DNA of 64,000 bases from Actinomycetes bacterium (GTDB lineage: Bacteria; Actinomycetota; Acidimicrobiia; Acidimicrobiales; Acidimicrobilacustridaceae), in assembly GCA_029782025.1 (NCBI GenBank), contig JAKOVR010000213.1:87202-151201 (forward strand). Reading direction: 5' to 3'. The translations under genes and the position numbers were made by a program. The notes beneath the pieces are model-generated. The model was not told where the DNA came from. It made no database searches and saw only the letters and a list, made by a program, of their open reading frames with translations. Shown here in pieces: positions 47,389 to 56,654 of this stretch (the stretch's first letter is position 1; every line of letters starts with the position of its first letter).

Positions 47389-48123
47389 ATGGCGATCCGC
47401 GTCACGGTGCTCGGCTGCGCGGGCGGCTTCCCCGGTGCGGGAGACGCCTGCAGCGGGTACCTGGTGGAGGGTGGCGGCACCCGCATCGTGCTCGACCTCG
47501 GCCCCGGGGTCATGGCCAACCTCCAGCACCACGTCGACCTCGCCGACCTCGATGCCGTGGTCCTGAGCCATTGCCACCCCGACCACTGGGTCGACTTCAC
47601 CGTGCTCAACACCGCCTTCACCTACAACCTCGGTCGCACCGAGGTCCCCGTCTACGGCACGGCGGAGACCCGAGAGCGGGCCGAAGCCGTGCTCGGCGAC
47701 CTGGCCCCCACGTGGTCGTGGACCGACATCGCCGACCTCGACGTGATCGCCATCGGCGGGCTCGAGGTGTCGTTCTCCGTCACCGACCACTACGTGTACA
47801 CCCTCGCGGCGCGGGTCACCGACGGCGACGTGGCCGTGGGCTACTCGTCGGACACCGGCCCGGACTGGAGCTTCGCCGCCTTCGGCGCCCCGATCGACCT
47901 GGCCTTGTGCGAGACCACGATGCGGACGGACGAGGAGCCCGACGCCGTGCTCCACCTCAGCGGGCGCCAGGCCGGGGCCATGTGCCGCGCCGCCGGGGTC
48001 GGCCGGCTGGTCATCACCCACCTGCCGCCCGGGGCCGACGCCGCCGGCCACGAGGCCGAGGCGGCGGAAGCCTTCGGGCACCCGGTCGAGGTGGCCCGCA
48101 CCCACGCCGTCTTCGAGATCTGA
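47389..48123 (+). CDS. MBL-fold hydrolase (Rv1339-like)
   Basis: 244 residues. TAGGGT at 47377-47382 lies six bases before ATG, so it is probably leaderless even inside a cluster. The metal motif is SHCHPDHW (HxHxDH), with GYSSDTGPDW and ITHLPPG providing later ligands. The mycobacterial homologue in the same place (Rv1339) has been described as an unusual cAMP phosphodiesterase. That activity is inferred here from position and motif. Confidence 0.85.
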   Translation: MAIRVTVLGCAGGFPGAGDACSGYLVEGGGTRIVLDLGPGVMANLQHHVDLADLDAVVLSHCHPDHWVDFTVLNTAFTYNLGRTEVPVYGTAETRERAEAVLGDLAPTWSWTDIADLDVIAIGGLEVSFSVTDHYVYTLAARVTDGDVAVGYSSDTGPDWSFAAFGAPIDLALCETTMRTDEEPDAVLHLSGRQAGAMCRAAGVGRLVITHLPPGADAAGHEAEAAEAFGHPVEVARTHAVFEI

Positions 48124-48202
48124 GCCGACGCCGCCCGACGAGTTCGGGCCCGGCGGGCCGGGCGGCTAGGTTCGGCCCGCCGCACCCCACCATGGAGGCC
48201 CC

Positions 48203-48949
48203 ATGCGTCCCGACGGGCGTGAACCCGATCAGCTCCGTCCCATCACCTTCGAGCGAGACTTCACCGACCAGGCCCATGGCTCGGTGCTGGTCACGTTCGG
48301 GCGCACGATGGTGCTCTGCACCGCCACGGTGGAGGACGACGTCCCCCGCTGGATGCGGGGCACGGGGAAGGGCTGGGTCACCGCCGAGTACGGCATGCTG
48401 CCCGGCTCGTCGGGCGAGCGCATCCGCCGCGAGGCCGCAGCCGGCAAGCAGGGCGGCCGCACCCAGGAGATCCAGCGCCTGATCGGGCGCTCGCTGCGGG
48501 CCGTGTGCGACATGGTGGCGCTGGGCGAGCGCCAGGTCGTGGTCGACTGCGACGTGCTCCAGGCCGACGGCGGCACCCGCACGGCATCGATCTGCGGCGG
48601 CTACCTCGCGCTGCACGACGCCCTCACCCGCGTCCAGCTCGCCGGCGGGATCGGCACCCATCCGCTGCGCGAGGCCTGCGCCGCCATCTCGGTGGGGATC
48701 GTCGAGGGCCTGCCCGTGCTCGACCTGCCCTACGTGGAGGACTCCACCGCCGAGGTCGACATGAACGTGGTCATGACCGAGTCGAGCCGCTTCATCGAGG
48801 TGCAGGGCACGGCCGAGGGTCTGCCGTTCACCCGCAACGAGCTCGACAGCCTGCTGGCCCTGGCCGAGAAGGGCATCCTCGAGATCACAGCGCTCCAACA
48901 CGAGTTCCTGGCCGAGCCGCCGGCGCCGCGCTCGCTGGCCCTGTCCTGA
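48203..48949 (+). CDS. rph: Ribonuclease PH
   Basis: 248 residues, the phosphorolytic 3'-5' exonuclease that trims tRNA 3' ends. Characteristic blocks: [51 protein letters not shown] (arginine-rich phosphate site) and [21 protein letters not shown] precedes the start and TAGGTT at 48167-48172 is a likely -10 with a 30-base leader. rdgB follows after 10 bases. Confidence 0.97.
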   Translation: MRPDGREPDQLRPITFERDFTDQAHGSVLVTFGRTMVLCTATVEDDVPRWMRGTGKGWVTAEYGMLPGSSGERIRREAAAGKQGGRTQEIQRLIGRSLRAVCDMVALGERQVVVDCDVLQADGGTRTASICGGYLALHDALTRVQLAGGIGTHPLREACAAISVGIVEGLPVLDLPYVEDSTAEVDMNVVMTESSRFIEVQGTAEGLPFTRNELDSLLALAEKGILEITALQHEFLAEPPAPRSLALS

Positions 48950-48959
48950 GCGCACCGCG

Positions 48960-49559
48960 ATGAGCGAGCGCGCCGTCCTCGTTTGCGCGTCGGCCAACCC
49001 CGACAAGGTGGCCGAGATCGCCACCATCCTCGGCGACGCCGTCAGCCTGCTGCCCCGGCCGGACGACGTGCCCGACGTGGAGGAGGACGCCCCGACCCTC
49101 GTGGGCAACGCCCGGCTCAAGGCCGCGGCGATCTGCGACGCCACCGGGAAGCCGGCGGTGGCCGACGACACGGGCCTCGAGGTCGACGCCCTCGGCGGCG
49201 ACCCGGGCGTGCGGTCGGCCCGCTACGCCGGCGAGGGCGTGACCTACGCCGACAACGTGGCCAAGCTCCTGGCCGAGCTCGAACGGGCGGGCGCCACCAC
49301 GCCGGCCGAGCGCACGGCCCGCTTCCGCACCGTGGCCCTCGTGAAGTGGCCGGGCGGGCGGGAGACCGTGGCCGAGGGCGTGGTCGAAGGGGTGATCGCA
49401 CCGGCCCCGGCCGGCGCCGCCGGCTTCGGCTACGACCCGGTGTTCGTGCCCGACGGCGGCGACGGCCGGACCTTCGCCGAGATGTCGGCCGACGAGAAGC
49501 ACGCCATCAGCCACCGGGGCCGTGCCTTCCGGGCCTTGCGGGCGGCCATCGAAGCCTGA
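48960..49559 (+). CDS. rdgB: XTP/dITP diphosphatase (RdgB/Ham1)
   Basis: 199 residues. It hydrolyses non-canonical purine triphosphates to keep the nucleotide pool clean. Motifs are SANPDKVAEI (substrate start), DDTGLEVDALGGDPGVRSARYAG, and GYDPVFVPDGGDGRTFAEM with SHRGRAFRAL at the end. It completes the conserved murI-MBL-rph-rdgB run and sits one short gap after rph. It is convergent with the PLP enzyme gene. Confidence 0.96.
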   Translation: MSERAVLVCASANPDKVAEIATILGDAVSLLPRPDDVPDVEEDAPTLVGNARLKAAAICDATGKPAVADDTGLEVDALGGDPGVRSARYAGEGVTYADNVAKLLAELERAGATTPAERTARFRTVALVKWPGGRETVAEGVVEGVIAPAPAGAAGFGYDPVFVPDGGDGRTFAEMSADEKHAISHRGRAFRALRAAIEA

Positions 49560-49590
49560 CCGTCGCGGTCGGACGCCCTGCTCGCGGCGG

Positions 49591-50631
49591 TCACCAGTTG
49601 CGCAGGTCGACCGGCCATTCGTCGACGACCTCGGCGTCGACGACCGGCGCCGCGGGGTCGGGGCGGCGGATCACGTGGAGCCGCTCGTGGTACGCCACCG
49701 TCGGGTCGACGTGGGCGGGCCACACCTCGATGCGGTCGCCCACCACGGGCAGGGACGGGCCGCCGTCCATCTCGGCGAACGTGACGTGCTCGTCGGAGCA
49801 GAACCACACGGTGGTCCCGGTGACCGAGGGATCGCCGTGGTCCATGCCGAGCGACTTGAGCCCGACGTCGGCCACGGCGTAGCCCTGCCGGTTGGTGGAG
49901 ATCACCGTGCCCAGCACCGACAGGGCCGGACGGAACGGCAGCCCGAGCCGGGCGTAGGTCGTGTCCATGAGGGTGTAGCTGCCGGCCTGGAGCTCGGTCA
50001 CCACGTCGTTGAGGTCCCACGTGCCGGTGCCGCCCCCGGAGACGACCTCGCCGCCGACAGCGGCGTGGGCCTCGGCCAGCCGGGCCATGCAGGCCGCGGT
50101 CTCGCGGGCCCGGATCTCGCGGTCGTCGATGCCCATCAGGTGGCCCTCGTAGCCCATCACGCCCCGCACGGTGAGCCCGGCCCGCCGGGCGGCGTCGGCG
50201 ATCCGCCCGGCGTCGCCCACCTCGCACCCGCAGCGGGGGAGCCCGACGTTGACGTCGACCAGCACCTCGCGCACCCCGCCGGCGGCCGCCGCGGCCACGG
50301 TCGCCTCGGAGTCGACCGCCACCGTGATCCGGGCGCCGCGTTCGACCGCGGCGCCGAGGCGCGAGGCGTGGAGCACCTCGTTGGCCAGGAGGAGGTCGGC
50401 GCCGAGGCCGGCGTCGGCCATCCCCTCGACCTCGCGGATGGTGGCGCAGCAGAAGGCGGTGTGCCCGGCCTCGGCCAGGCGGCGGGCCAGGGCGGTCGAC
50501 TTGAACGCCTTCACGTGGGGGCGCAGCGTCAGGCCCGGCCACCGGCCGGCCATGGTGGCCACGTTGGCGTCGAAGGCATCGAGGTCGACGAGGAGCGCGG
50601 GGGTGGCGAGGTCGGCGACGGTCCGGGGCAT
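49591..50631 (-). CDS. Fold-type III PLP enzyme, D-threonine aldolase/DSD1-like
   Basis: 346 residues from ATG 50631; TACGGT (complement of 50638-50643) lies six bases upstream. LRPHVKAFKS holds the PLP lysine (second K in the DSD1 pattern is moved by the FK spacing). The C-terminal metal site reads PAHVDPTV, a His-x-Asp pair as in D-threonine aldolases, whereas D-serine dehydratases have His-x-Cys. It may cleave D-beta-hydroxy amino acids. It faces a D-cysteine desulfhydrase-like gene, hinting at D-amino acid metabolism. Confidence 0.8.
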   Translation of the reverse strand: MPRTVADLATPALLVDLDAFDANVATMAGRWPGLTLRPHVKAFKSTALARRLAEAGHTAFCCATIREVEGMADAGLGADLLLANEVLHASRLGAAVERGARITVAVDSEATVAAAAAGGVREVLVDVNVGLPRCGCEVGDAGRIADAARRAGLTVRGVMGYEGHLMGIDDREIRARETAACMARLAEAHAAVGGEVVSGGGTGTWDLNDVVTELQAGSYTLMDTTYARLGLPFRPALSVLGTVISTNRQGYAVADVGLKSLGMDHGDPSVTGTTVWFCSDEHVTFAEMDGGPSLPVVGDRIEVWPAHVDPTVAYHERLHVIRRPDPAAPVVDAEVVDEWPVDLRNW

Positions 50632-50674
50632 CGCCGCACCGTACCCCGACCGGCGCGGCTCGTAGGGTGGAGCC

Positions 50675-51637
50675 ATGACCGACCGGCTCAGCCTCGCCGC
50701 CCTGCCCACCCCGTTGATCGAGGCGCCCCGCCTCGGCGCCGAGCTCGGCTTCGCTCCGGGCCGGCTCTGGATCAAGCGCGACGACCTCACGGCGCTGGCC
50801 GGTGGGGGCAACAAGGCCCGCAAGCTCGAGTACCTGGTGGCCGAGGCCCAGGCCGCCGGGGCCCGCACCCTGGTGACCGCCGGCGCGGCGCAGAGCAACC
50901 ACGTCCGCACCACCGCGGCGGCGGCCCGGCGGTGCGGGATGGTGTGCGTCGCCGTGCTCGGCGGGCTGCCGCCGGACACCTACGAGGGGAACCTCGTCCT
51001 CGACCACCTGCTGGAGGCCGAGATCGTGTGGGCCGGCGACTACGACGCCTACCTCCTCGAGAAGGTGCTGGCCGAGACCATGCTCCGGCTCGAATCCGAA
51101 GGGCGGGCGCCGTTCGAGATCCCCCTGGGCGGCGCCTCGCCCACCGGCACCCTCGGCTACGTGCGGGCGGCCAACGAGATCCTGGCCGAGGCACCGATGG
51201 GGTCGATCATCTACACCGCCACGGGCACCGGCGGCACCCAGGCCGGCCTGGTGGTCGGCGTCGGACACCACGCCCGCGTGCGCGGCGTCGACGTGGGTGC
51301 CATCCCCGACGTCGACCGCCGCATCGTCGACCTCGTGGCCGCCACCGCGGCGCTGGCCCACCAGCCCATGCCCGACGGTGCCCTTCAGCTCGACCGGGAG
51401 CAGATCGGCGCGGGGTACGGCGCCCACACCGACGCCGCCCGCGCCGCCATCCACCTCGCCGCCCGGTGCGAGGGCCTGATCCTCGACCCCGTGTATTCGG
51501 CCAAGGGCCTCGCCGGCCTGATCGCCGACCGGCGCTCCGGGCGCATCCCACCGGAGCAACCCGTGGTGTTCGTGCACACCGGCGGGCTGCCCAGCGTGTT
51601 CACCGGCCGCGCCGCGACCTGGCTGACCAGCCGCTGA
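50675..51637 (+). CDS. D-cysteine desulfhydrase/ACC deaminase family enzyme
   Basis: 320 residues, fold-type II PLP enzyme. The PLP lysine is in GGGNKARKLEYL (near residue 50), with AGAAQSNHVRTTAAAA as the phosphate loop and TGTGGTQAGL later. These features are shared by D-cysteine desulfhydrase and 1-aminocyclopropane-1-carboxylate deaminase; the first is likelier beside another D-amino acid enzyme. TAGGGT at 50663-50668 is six bases before ATG. It is divergent from the D-threonine aldolase-like gene. Confidence 0.85.
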   Translation: MTDRLSLAALPTPLIEAPRLGAELGFAPGRLWIKRDDLTALAGGGNKARKLEYLVAEAQAAGARTLVTAGAAQSNHVRTTAAAARRCGMVCVAVLGGLPPDTYEGNLVLDHLLEAEIVWAGDYDAYLLEKVLAETMLRLESEGRAPFEIPLGGASPTGTLGYVRAANEILAEAPMGSIIYTATGTGGTQAGLVVGVGHHARVRGVDVGAIPDVDRRIVDLVAATAALAHQPMPDGALQLDREQIGAGYGAHTDAARAAIHLAARCEGLILDPVYSAKGLAGLIADRRSGRIPPEQPVVFVHTGGLPSVFTGRAATWLTSR

Positions 51638-51646
51638 ACCCGATCG

Positions 51647-52336
51647 TCAGCGGGCGCCCTGGAGGGCGGCGGTGGCGTCGTTGATCTCGTCGCGCTGGGC
51701 CACCACCATCTTGCCGGCCAGGTCGCGCAGCCACGGGTCGTTGGCGCGGGCGGCGGCGTCCTCGGCCATGTGGGCCCCACCCTCGTGGTGCCGGACCGTG
51801 AGCTCGAGGAACCGGGCGTCGAGGTCGGTCCCGGTGAGGTTGTAGAGGGCGACCATCTCGTCCTTGGTGAGGTAGCCGGGCATCTGCTCCCGGGGCACGG
51901 CGCTGCCCATCCAGGCCATGGTGAGCCGGTCGGCGCTCGACGGCCGGGTGAAACCCCAGGCCCGCAGGTACGACTCGAGCAGCCCCTTCTCGTACTGCTG
52001 CGACGCGATGATCCCGAGGGCGAGCGAGCGCACCATCTCCGAGGAGGCGTGGGCGGCGGCGAAGGTGGACAGCTCGATGATCTGGTCGTGGTGGTCGAGC
52101 ATGTCGACGGCGAACCCGATCTCGGGCGTGGCCAGCTCCGAGGCCGTCGGCTCCCGCCCCGCGGGGCTGGTGGTCCCCGGCGCGGACGCCACCGGCGAGC
52201 TGACCGTCGAGCCGCTGCCGGCCACCGGTGGGCCAGCCGCGGGGGCCTGGGCCCGGCCGGCCACGAACCCGACGGCGGCGCCGAGGGCGAGGGCCCCGGG
52301 GAGGGCGAGGACGAGGACGCGGCGGGTGTCGGGCAC
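51647..52336 (-). CDS. DUF305 family secreted or anchored protein
   Basis: 229 residues from GTG 52336. An N-terminal hydrophobic segment (VLVLALPGALALGAAVGFVAG) is followed by a Ser/Thr/Pro linker and the DUF305 four-helix, ferritin-like domain: DMLDHHDQIIELSTFA and VRHHEGGAHMAEDAA supply the paired histidines and methionines found in copper-binding members. The same frame runs far upstream across the SBP gene, but that is a shadow. It converges with the D-cysteine enzyme, 9 bases apart. Confidence 0.85.
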   Translation of the reverse strand: MPDTRRVLVLALPGALALGAAVGFVAGRAQAPAAGPPVAGSGSTVSSPVASAPGTTSPAGREPTASELATPEIGFAVDMLDHHDQIIELSTFAAAHASSEMVRSLALGIIASQQYEKGLLESYLRAWGFTRPSSADRLTMAWMGSAVPREQMPGYLTKDEMVALYNLTGTDLDARFLELTVRHHEGGAHMAEDAAARANDPWLRDLAGKMVVAQRDEINDATAALQGAR

Positions 52337-52374
52337 CGGGGCGGACCCTACCCGGGTGCCGACGGCCCCGGCGG

Positions 52375-54078
52375 TCAGCCCTTCCAGGCCGCCGTGATGA
52401 ACGGCGAGGTCACGTACGGCGTGTAGGCCGGGCGGTCCGTGCCGTCGAAGGTCGTGGCCCGCACCCCGTGGACCTTCAGGCTGTAGGCGAAGGCGCTCCG
52501 GTTGTGCACCAGGAACAGGACCTGGAGGTTCTTGGCCAGCTCCTTCTGCACCACCTTGATGGCGTCGATCCGCTTCTGCGGGTCGGCCGCGGCCCGGAAG
52601 TCGTCCATGGCGGCGCTGAGCGCGGCGTCGTCGAACCGGGAGAAGTTGAGCGACAGCCCGTTGGCGTTGGCCTTGGTGGCGAGGAAGATGTAGGCCCGGT
52701 CCGGCGTGGGGGAGGACCACACCAGGAACCCGCTGGCCTGGTAGTCGCCGCTGGCGATCACCCGTCGGATCATCACCGTCTGTTCGATCGTCTCGATCCG
52801 CACCTTGACCCCGATCGCCGCCGCCTGCTCCTGCACGTGTTGGGCGATGGCCAGGTACTGGGGATCCGACGGGATGAGGGCGGTGAACTCCAAGGGCTTG
52901 CCGTGCTTGCTCTCGTACTCCCGCACCAGGCTCTTGGCCTTGCCGGTGTCGCGCTTGGGGTAGCCGGCCTCTTCGGGGGAGATGTAGTAGGGCGAGTCCT
53001 TCTCGAACATGCCCCAGGCTCCGGGGAAGGCCCCCTGGTAGGCCTCGTTGGAGATCTGCTCCTGATCGATGCCGTAGGCGAGGGCTTGGCGGGCGATGGG
53101 ATCGTCGAAGGGCTCCTTGCTGGTGTTCATGGCCAGCACGGTCTCGTCGGTCTCCTGCCCGGCATCGGTGATGAGTTGGACCTCGCCCCGCTGGGCGGCC
53201 TCGTTCTGGGCCAGCACCCCGTCCGGGGTCACCGACACCAGGGCGTCGATGTCGCCGGCCTTGAGCGCGTTCGTCCGGCTCGTGGTGTCGTTGATGATCT
53301 TGAACTCGACCGCGTCGAGGTAGGGGAGAGCCGACCCGCTCCGGTCCTTGCGCCAGTACGACGGGTTCTTGCTGGCCCGCAGGTAGCTGTCCCGCACCCG
53401 TTCGGTGAAGAGGAACGGGCCCGTCCCGATGACCTTCGCTTCGCCCTTCGCCGGGTCGTCGAGCATGGCCGGCGCCGCCATGTAGCCGGCCTGGGACGCC
53501 AGCGCCGCCGGGAACGTCCCCCAGGGCTTGTTCATCGTGACCTTCACGGTGAGGTCGCCGGCGACGGTCACGTCGGCGATCGCGGCGAAGGCCTGGGAGG
53601 TGAGCCCGGAGTTGCGGCCGGTGTCGAGGTTCTTCTTCACGACGTTGGCGTCGAGCACCTCGTTGTTGTGGAAGCGGATGCCGGGGCGGAGCGTGATGGT
53701 CCACTGCTTGAGGTCGGGGGTCGGCTCGATCCCCTGGGCCAGGTAGGGGTGGGCGATCCCGATCTCGTCGAGGGCGGTGAGCGGGTCCATCACGGCGTTG
53801 GCGACGATGTGGGACGACACGCTCCACTGTCCGACGAACGGGTTGAAGCTGTCGGTCTCGGCCGCCAACCCGACCACCAGCTTGCCGCCCGGCTTGGGTG
53901 GGCCGGCGTCTTTCTCCTTCGGGAGCCCCGACGCAAGGGTCCTGCCGCCCTGATCGCCGGCCGAGCTCGCGGTGGCGGCGCCGCCACCCCCGTCGGTCTT
54001 GCTGCAGGACGCCACCAGGGCCGTCGTGCAGGCCAGGGCCGTGACCGCGTGGAGCCACCGTCGGCGCGTGCGAACCAT
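52375..54078 (-). CDS. ABC transporter substrate-binding lipoprotein (family 5)
   Basis: 567 residues. The signal ends in the lipobox VASC. SBP_bac_5 features: GGKLVVGLAAETDSFNP, LRPGIRFHNNEVLDANVV, FKIINDTTSRTNALKAGDID and the helical domain with YGIDQEQISNEAYQG. Such proteins bind peptides or nickel and deliver them to an ABC permease. No permease or ATPase is adjacent, so it is an orphan within the window. A short Gly-rich spacer follows the lipid anchor. Confidence 0.9.
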   Translation of the reverse strand: MVRTRRRWLHAVTALACTTALVASCSKTDGGGGAATASSAGDQGGRTLASGLPKEKDAGPPKPGGKLVVGLAAETDSFNPFVGQWSVSSHIVANAVMDPLTALDEIGIAHPYLAQGIEPTPDLKQWTITLRPGIRFHNNEVLDANVVKKNLDTGRNSGLTSQAFAAIADVTVAGDLTVKVTMNKPWGTFPAALASQAGYMAAPAMLDDPAKGEAKVIGTGPFLFTERVRDSYLRASKNPSYWRKDRSGSALPYLDAVEFKIINDTTSRTNALKAGDIDALVSVTPDGVLAQNEAAQRGEVQLITDAGQETDETVLAMNTSKEPFDDPIARQALAYGIDQEQISNEAYQGAFPGAWGMFEKDSPYYISPEEAGYPKRDTGKAKSLVREYESKHGKPLEFTALIPSDPQYLAIAQHVQEQAAAIGVKVRIETIEQTVMIRRVIASGDYQASGFLVWSSPTPDRAYIFLATKANANGLSLNFSRFDDAALSAAMDDFRAAADPQKRIDAIKVVQKELAKNLQVLFLVHNRSAFAYSLKVHGVRATTFDGTDRPAYTPYVTSPFITAAWKG

Positions 54079-54270
54079 GCTCGTCCCCCTCGGCGACGGG
54101 CGACCTCCGCTCCGGCGCTTCCAGGGGGTATCGCCCGTTCAGCGCCGCTTCTTGAGCCGACGGGGCCCGTGGCGGAGGTCGGGCCTTCCCGGCGTGCTGC
54201 GCGTTCGTTGGGCGGTGTTCAGCCCGCGTGATCTGGGGCGCGTAGCTCGCGTTTCCGCGGTTGATGATGA

Positions 54271-54667
54271 TCAGTTCGGCGGGGATGTCCCGAGGTAGGG
54301 AAGCCACAGGAAGCCATGCGCGAAGGGCTCGAACCGGTCGCCGATCCCCCACAGGTCGAGAAGGGGCTCCCTGAGTACGAGGCCGTGGAGGCCAAGGAGT
54401 TCTCGTTCGTTAGCCAGTCGTCACGGAGGTCATCTACGTCTACGAGGCCTTCCGGATCCCAGCCAACCATCACGGCTTCGTAACCGTCGAAACGCCGAAG
54501 CAGCGCGTAGAGCTGTCGCCCTGCTGCGGAGATCACGTCCTCGCCGGCATCATGTAGATCGAAGTCAGGCGGCTTCGAGCCGGGACCGCCATAGCTGATG
54601 CAACGGGGATGCACCGAGAACTCGATGTACCCCGGGCCACCATCGGGTCGACTGAGCGATGTGACGA
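54271..54667 (-). pseudogene. Frameshifted partner gene of the XRE regulator
   Basis: Reading from the XRE stop, the first frame gives GYIEFSVHPRCISYGG and YALLRRFDGYEAVMVGWDPEG; after DDW the sense passes to another frame that gives ANERELLGLHGLVLREPLLD and ends FLWLPYLGTSPPN before TGA at 54271-54273. One extra G in TGGCT (minus strand, about 54411-54416) would join the two. No standard start codon fits the 5' end. The family is not known to me; by position it is the second gene of an XRE-linked pair, possibly toxin-like. A read error is also possible. Confidence 0.55.
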
Positions 54668-55174
54668 TCAGGCGGCGCCATCGCGGACCTCGTCGATGAG
54701 GGGCTGCCAGGCAGCGCGGATGCGGCGTGGCAGCACCAGCTCGTCCCACAGGTCGACCAGCAGCGCCCCGTCGACGATGCCGGCGATGTCGTCGGGCCTG
54801 CCCTCTCGAAGCACGGTCTCGTAGGTGCGCGCCCGCTCGCGTCGATACGCGAGGTTGACGTGCCGGTCCTTCTTCGACCATTCGAGGTGGAGAGGCAGCT
54901 CGAGGCGTCGCAGCGACGACGCCGGGTCGAGGCTTGGCAACGCATCGGGGACAGAGGCGAGCCGACCACCGCCGACTCGAACGGTGTGCCAATGGATCAC
55001 GCGACGGGCTACCAGCTCATGACCAGTGGCCTCGAGGATCCGTTCGAGCGTGTCCAAGGTGGGCGACACGCGACCATGCTCGTAGGCCGACAGCGTCGGC
55101 CGAGAGGTCCCGGAACGGCGCGCAAGCTCACCCTGCGATAGCCCGGAACGTCTCCGGGCTTCGGGGATCAGCAT
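54668..55174 (-). CDS. XRE-family HTH protein with antitoxin-like C-terminus
   Basis: 168 residues from ATG 55174. The HTH is LIPEARRRSGLSQGELARRSGTSRPTLSAYEHGR, quoted in part as LSQGELARRSGTSRPTLS. The C-terminal half (LELPLHLEWSKKDRHVNLA, VDGALLVDLWDELVLPRRIR) looks like the substrate or toxin-facing part of AbiEi/HTH antitoxins. It immediately precedes the broken gene at 54271-54667. A longer open frame upstream to 55309 is judged non-coding. Confidence 0.7.
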   Translation of the reverse strand: MLIPEARRRSGLSQGELARRSGTSRPTLSAYEHGRVSPTLDTLERILEATGHELVARRVIHWHTVRVGGGRLASVPDALPSLDPASSLRRLELPLHLEWSKKDRHVNLAYRRERARTYETVLREGRPDDIAGIVDGALLVDLWDELVLPRRIRAAWQPLIDEVRDGAA

Positions 55175-55380
55175 CTCAACCACACCGGCCAATGTATCAG
55201 ATCCGATACCAGGTTCCCCCGCCCCGGCACGGGATAGAGCCGGCGTTCTGGGACGCAGGCGCGCTCGCTGTGCTCGTGATATCGCCCGCTCGTTCGAGGA
55301 CAGCCCCAAGGGCGATCATCGTCCCGTTCGACCGGGTGTGTCTCAAGCCAAGCTCGAGACACCGGGCGTTGCGCTACACT

Positions 55381-55394
55381 GTGCTCGCTAGCAC
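55381..55394 (+). promoter_or_regulatory. Inverted repeat at the RHH-DUF5615 promoter
   Basis: GTGCT-CGCT-AGCAC lies just after TACACT (55375-55380), a likely -10 box, so it would straddle the transcription start. Ribbon-helix-helix antitoxins usually bind such short palindromes to control their own operon. Confidence 0.4.
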
Positions 55395-55404
55395 TACACC
55401 CGAG

Positions 55405-55839
55405 GTGACCGCCGTGCCCCGCCCGACGTCGTTCAGACTCCCCGAAGATCTCCTCGAGCGACTCGACCAGGAAGCCGACGCCAGCGGGACCTCCGTCACC
55501 TCGCTCGTCGCTTCCCTCCTCGACGAGGGCATCAACACCCGGCGCTTCCCCGGCGTCGTCTACCGCAACGGGCCAACCGGGCGTCGAGCGGGCCTGGTCG
55601 CCGGCCCGGACATCTGGGAGGTCATCCGAAGCGTCCGCGCCGCCGGAGGCCGAGGCGACAAGCGCCTCCGGGCTGTTGCAGAGTCCACAGGCCTGGCCCT
55701 CTCCCAGGTCCGCCTCGCCGTCGACTTCTATGCCGCGCATCCTGACGAGATCGACCGGCGCATCGAAGCTGACGAGCGCGCCGCCGACCGGATCCGCGAA
55801 CTCATCGACCGGCGAGAGCACCTGCTGTCCCCGCCATGA
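55405..55839 (+). CDS. Ribbon-helix-helix antitoxin
   Basis: 144 residues from GTG 55405 (another GTG at 55414 is possible). The N-terminal RHH is PTSFRLPEDLLERLDQEAD with GTSVTSLVASLLDEG. The C-terminal part resembles DUF433-type or winged regions (AGPDIWEVIRSVRAAGG, RLAVDFYAAHPDEIDRRIE). The last four bases overlap the toxin start (ATGA). It is the antitoxin and probable autoregulator of the pair. Confidence 0.78.
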   Translation: MTAVPRPTSFRLPEDLLERLDQEADASGTSVTSLVASLLDEGINTRRFPGVVYRNGPTGRRAGLVAGPDIWEVIRSVRAAGGRGDKRLRAVAESTGLALSQVRLAVDFYAAHPDEIDRRIEADERAADRIRELIDRREHLLSPP

Positions 55840-56183
55840 AATGGCTCATCGATGAGGTGTTCCCCCACGCCGTCGCCGAAGAACTCCGATCACGGGACCA
55901 CGACGCAGTCGCGGTCTTCGAGCTGGATCTCCAAGGCACTCCTGACGAGGACGTGTTCGATCTCGCCGTCAACGAGGGACGAATCGTCGTGACCGAGAAC
56001 TTCGCCGACTTCGCCGTGCTGGTCGAACACCGCCAGGGGGCCGACCGTCCCTGCACCCCAGTCGTGTTTGTCCGGAAGTCGTCTTTGCCGGTCGGCGGAG
56101 CCCTTGCTACCCACCTCGCCGATCGCCTTGACGCCTGGGCTCACGACAACCCCGACCCCTACCACGGGCTCCACTGGCCGTAG
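55836..56183 (+). CDS. DUF5615 PIN-like toxin
   Basis: 115 residues beginning MKWLIDEVFPHAVAEELRSRD. The acidic sites of the Mut7-C/PIN-like DUF5615 fold are visible: Asp6 (LIDEVFP), Asp near 38 (PDEDVFDLA), and Asp near 58 (VVTENFADFAVL). The fold is a predicted RNase. It overlaps the RHH antitoxin gene, the standard arrangement for this type II system. Confidence 0.8.
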   Translation: MKWLIDEVFPHAVAEELRSRDHDAVAVFELDLQGTPDEDVFDLAVNEGRIVVTENFADFAVLVEHRQGADRPCTPVVFVRKSSLPVGGALATHLADRLDAWAHDNPDPYHGLHWP

Positions 56184-56288
56184 GCGCCGCCGACATACAC
56201 GCCGAGCCGGCGTTCCGCCCGCCAGCGCGCCCGTTGATCGGGGCACAGCCAGCCGTGGATCGGCCCGATCCCGACCGGAGGGCGACCG

Positions 56289-56654
56289 TCAGGCTGAGCG
56301 GCGCTTGGGCGGCGACTTCTTCGACGCTGCCGCCGTCGTTCGCTTCGGTTGATTGGAGCCACCGATGAGGGCGACCTTGCGGCGGCCCTTGATGACGTTG
56401 ACCTCCAACGTGCCGCCGAGGCCCTCGACGTACTGCTCGAGCACCTCGATCGTCACGTTCTTCGACCGCTCGATCGCAGCGACCCGCGGTTGGGACACCC
56501 CGATCCGCTTGGCGAGTTCGCGCTGCGACAGGCCCTCGCGCTCACGCAGGGCCGTCAGCCCCGCCGCGAGACGCAACTCGTCCTCGATGTCACCGACTCG
56601 CTTGGCCGCGCCCGGCTCGGCGAGGACCTTCTTCTCCCAGTTCTTCATGCTCAT
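56289..56654 (-). CDS. HTH antitoxin (HigA-like)
   Basis: 121 residues; ATG 56654 and ATG 56648 are both possible. The HTH is in GLTALREREGLSQRELAKRIG and VSQPRVAAIERSKNV. The N-terminus (KNWEKKVLAEPGAAKRVGD) and basic C-terminal tail (KRTTAAASKKSPPKRR) are typical of the antitoxin that follows a Gp49-type toxin. It overlaps the upstream toxin gene by ATGA; the order toxin then antitoxin fits the HigBA arrangement. Confidence 0.82.
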   Translation of the reverse strand: MSMKNWEKKVLAEPGAAKRVGDIEDELRLAAGLTALREREGLSQRELAKRIGVSQPRVAAIERSKNVTIEVLEQYVEGLGGTLEVNVIKGRRKVALIGGSNQPKRTTAAASKKSPPKRRSA

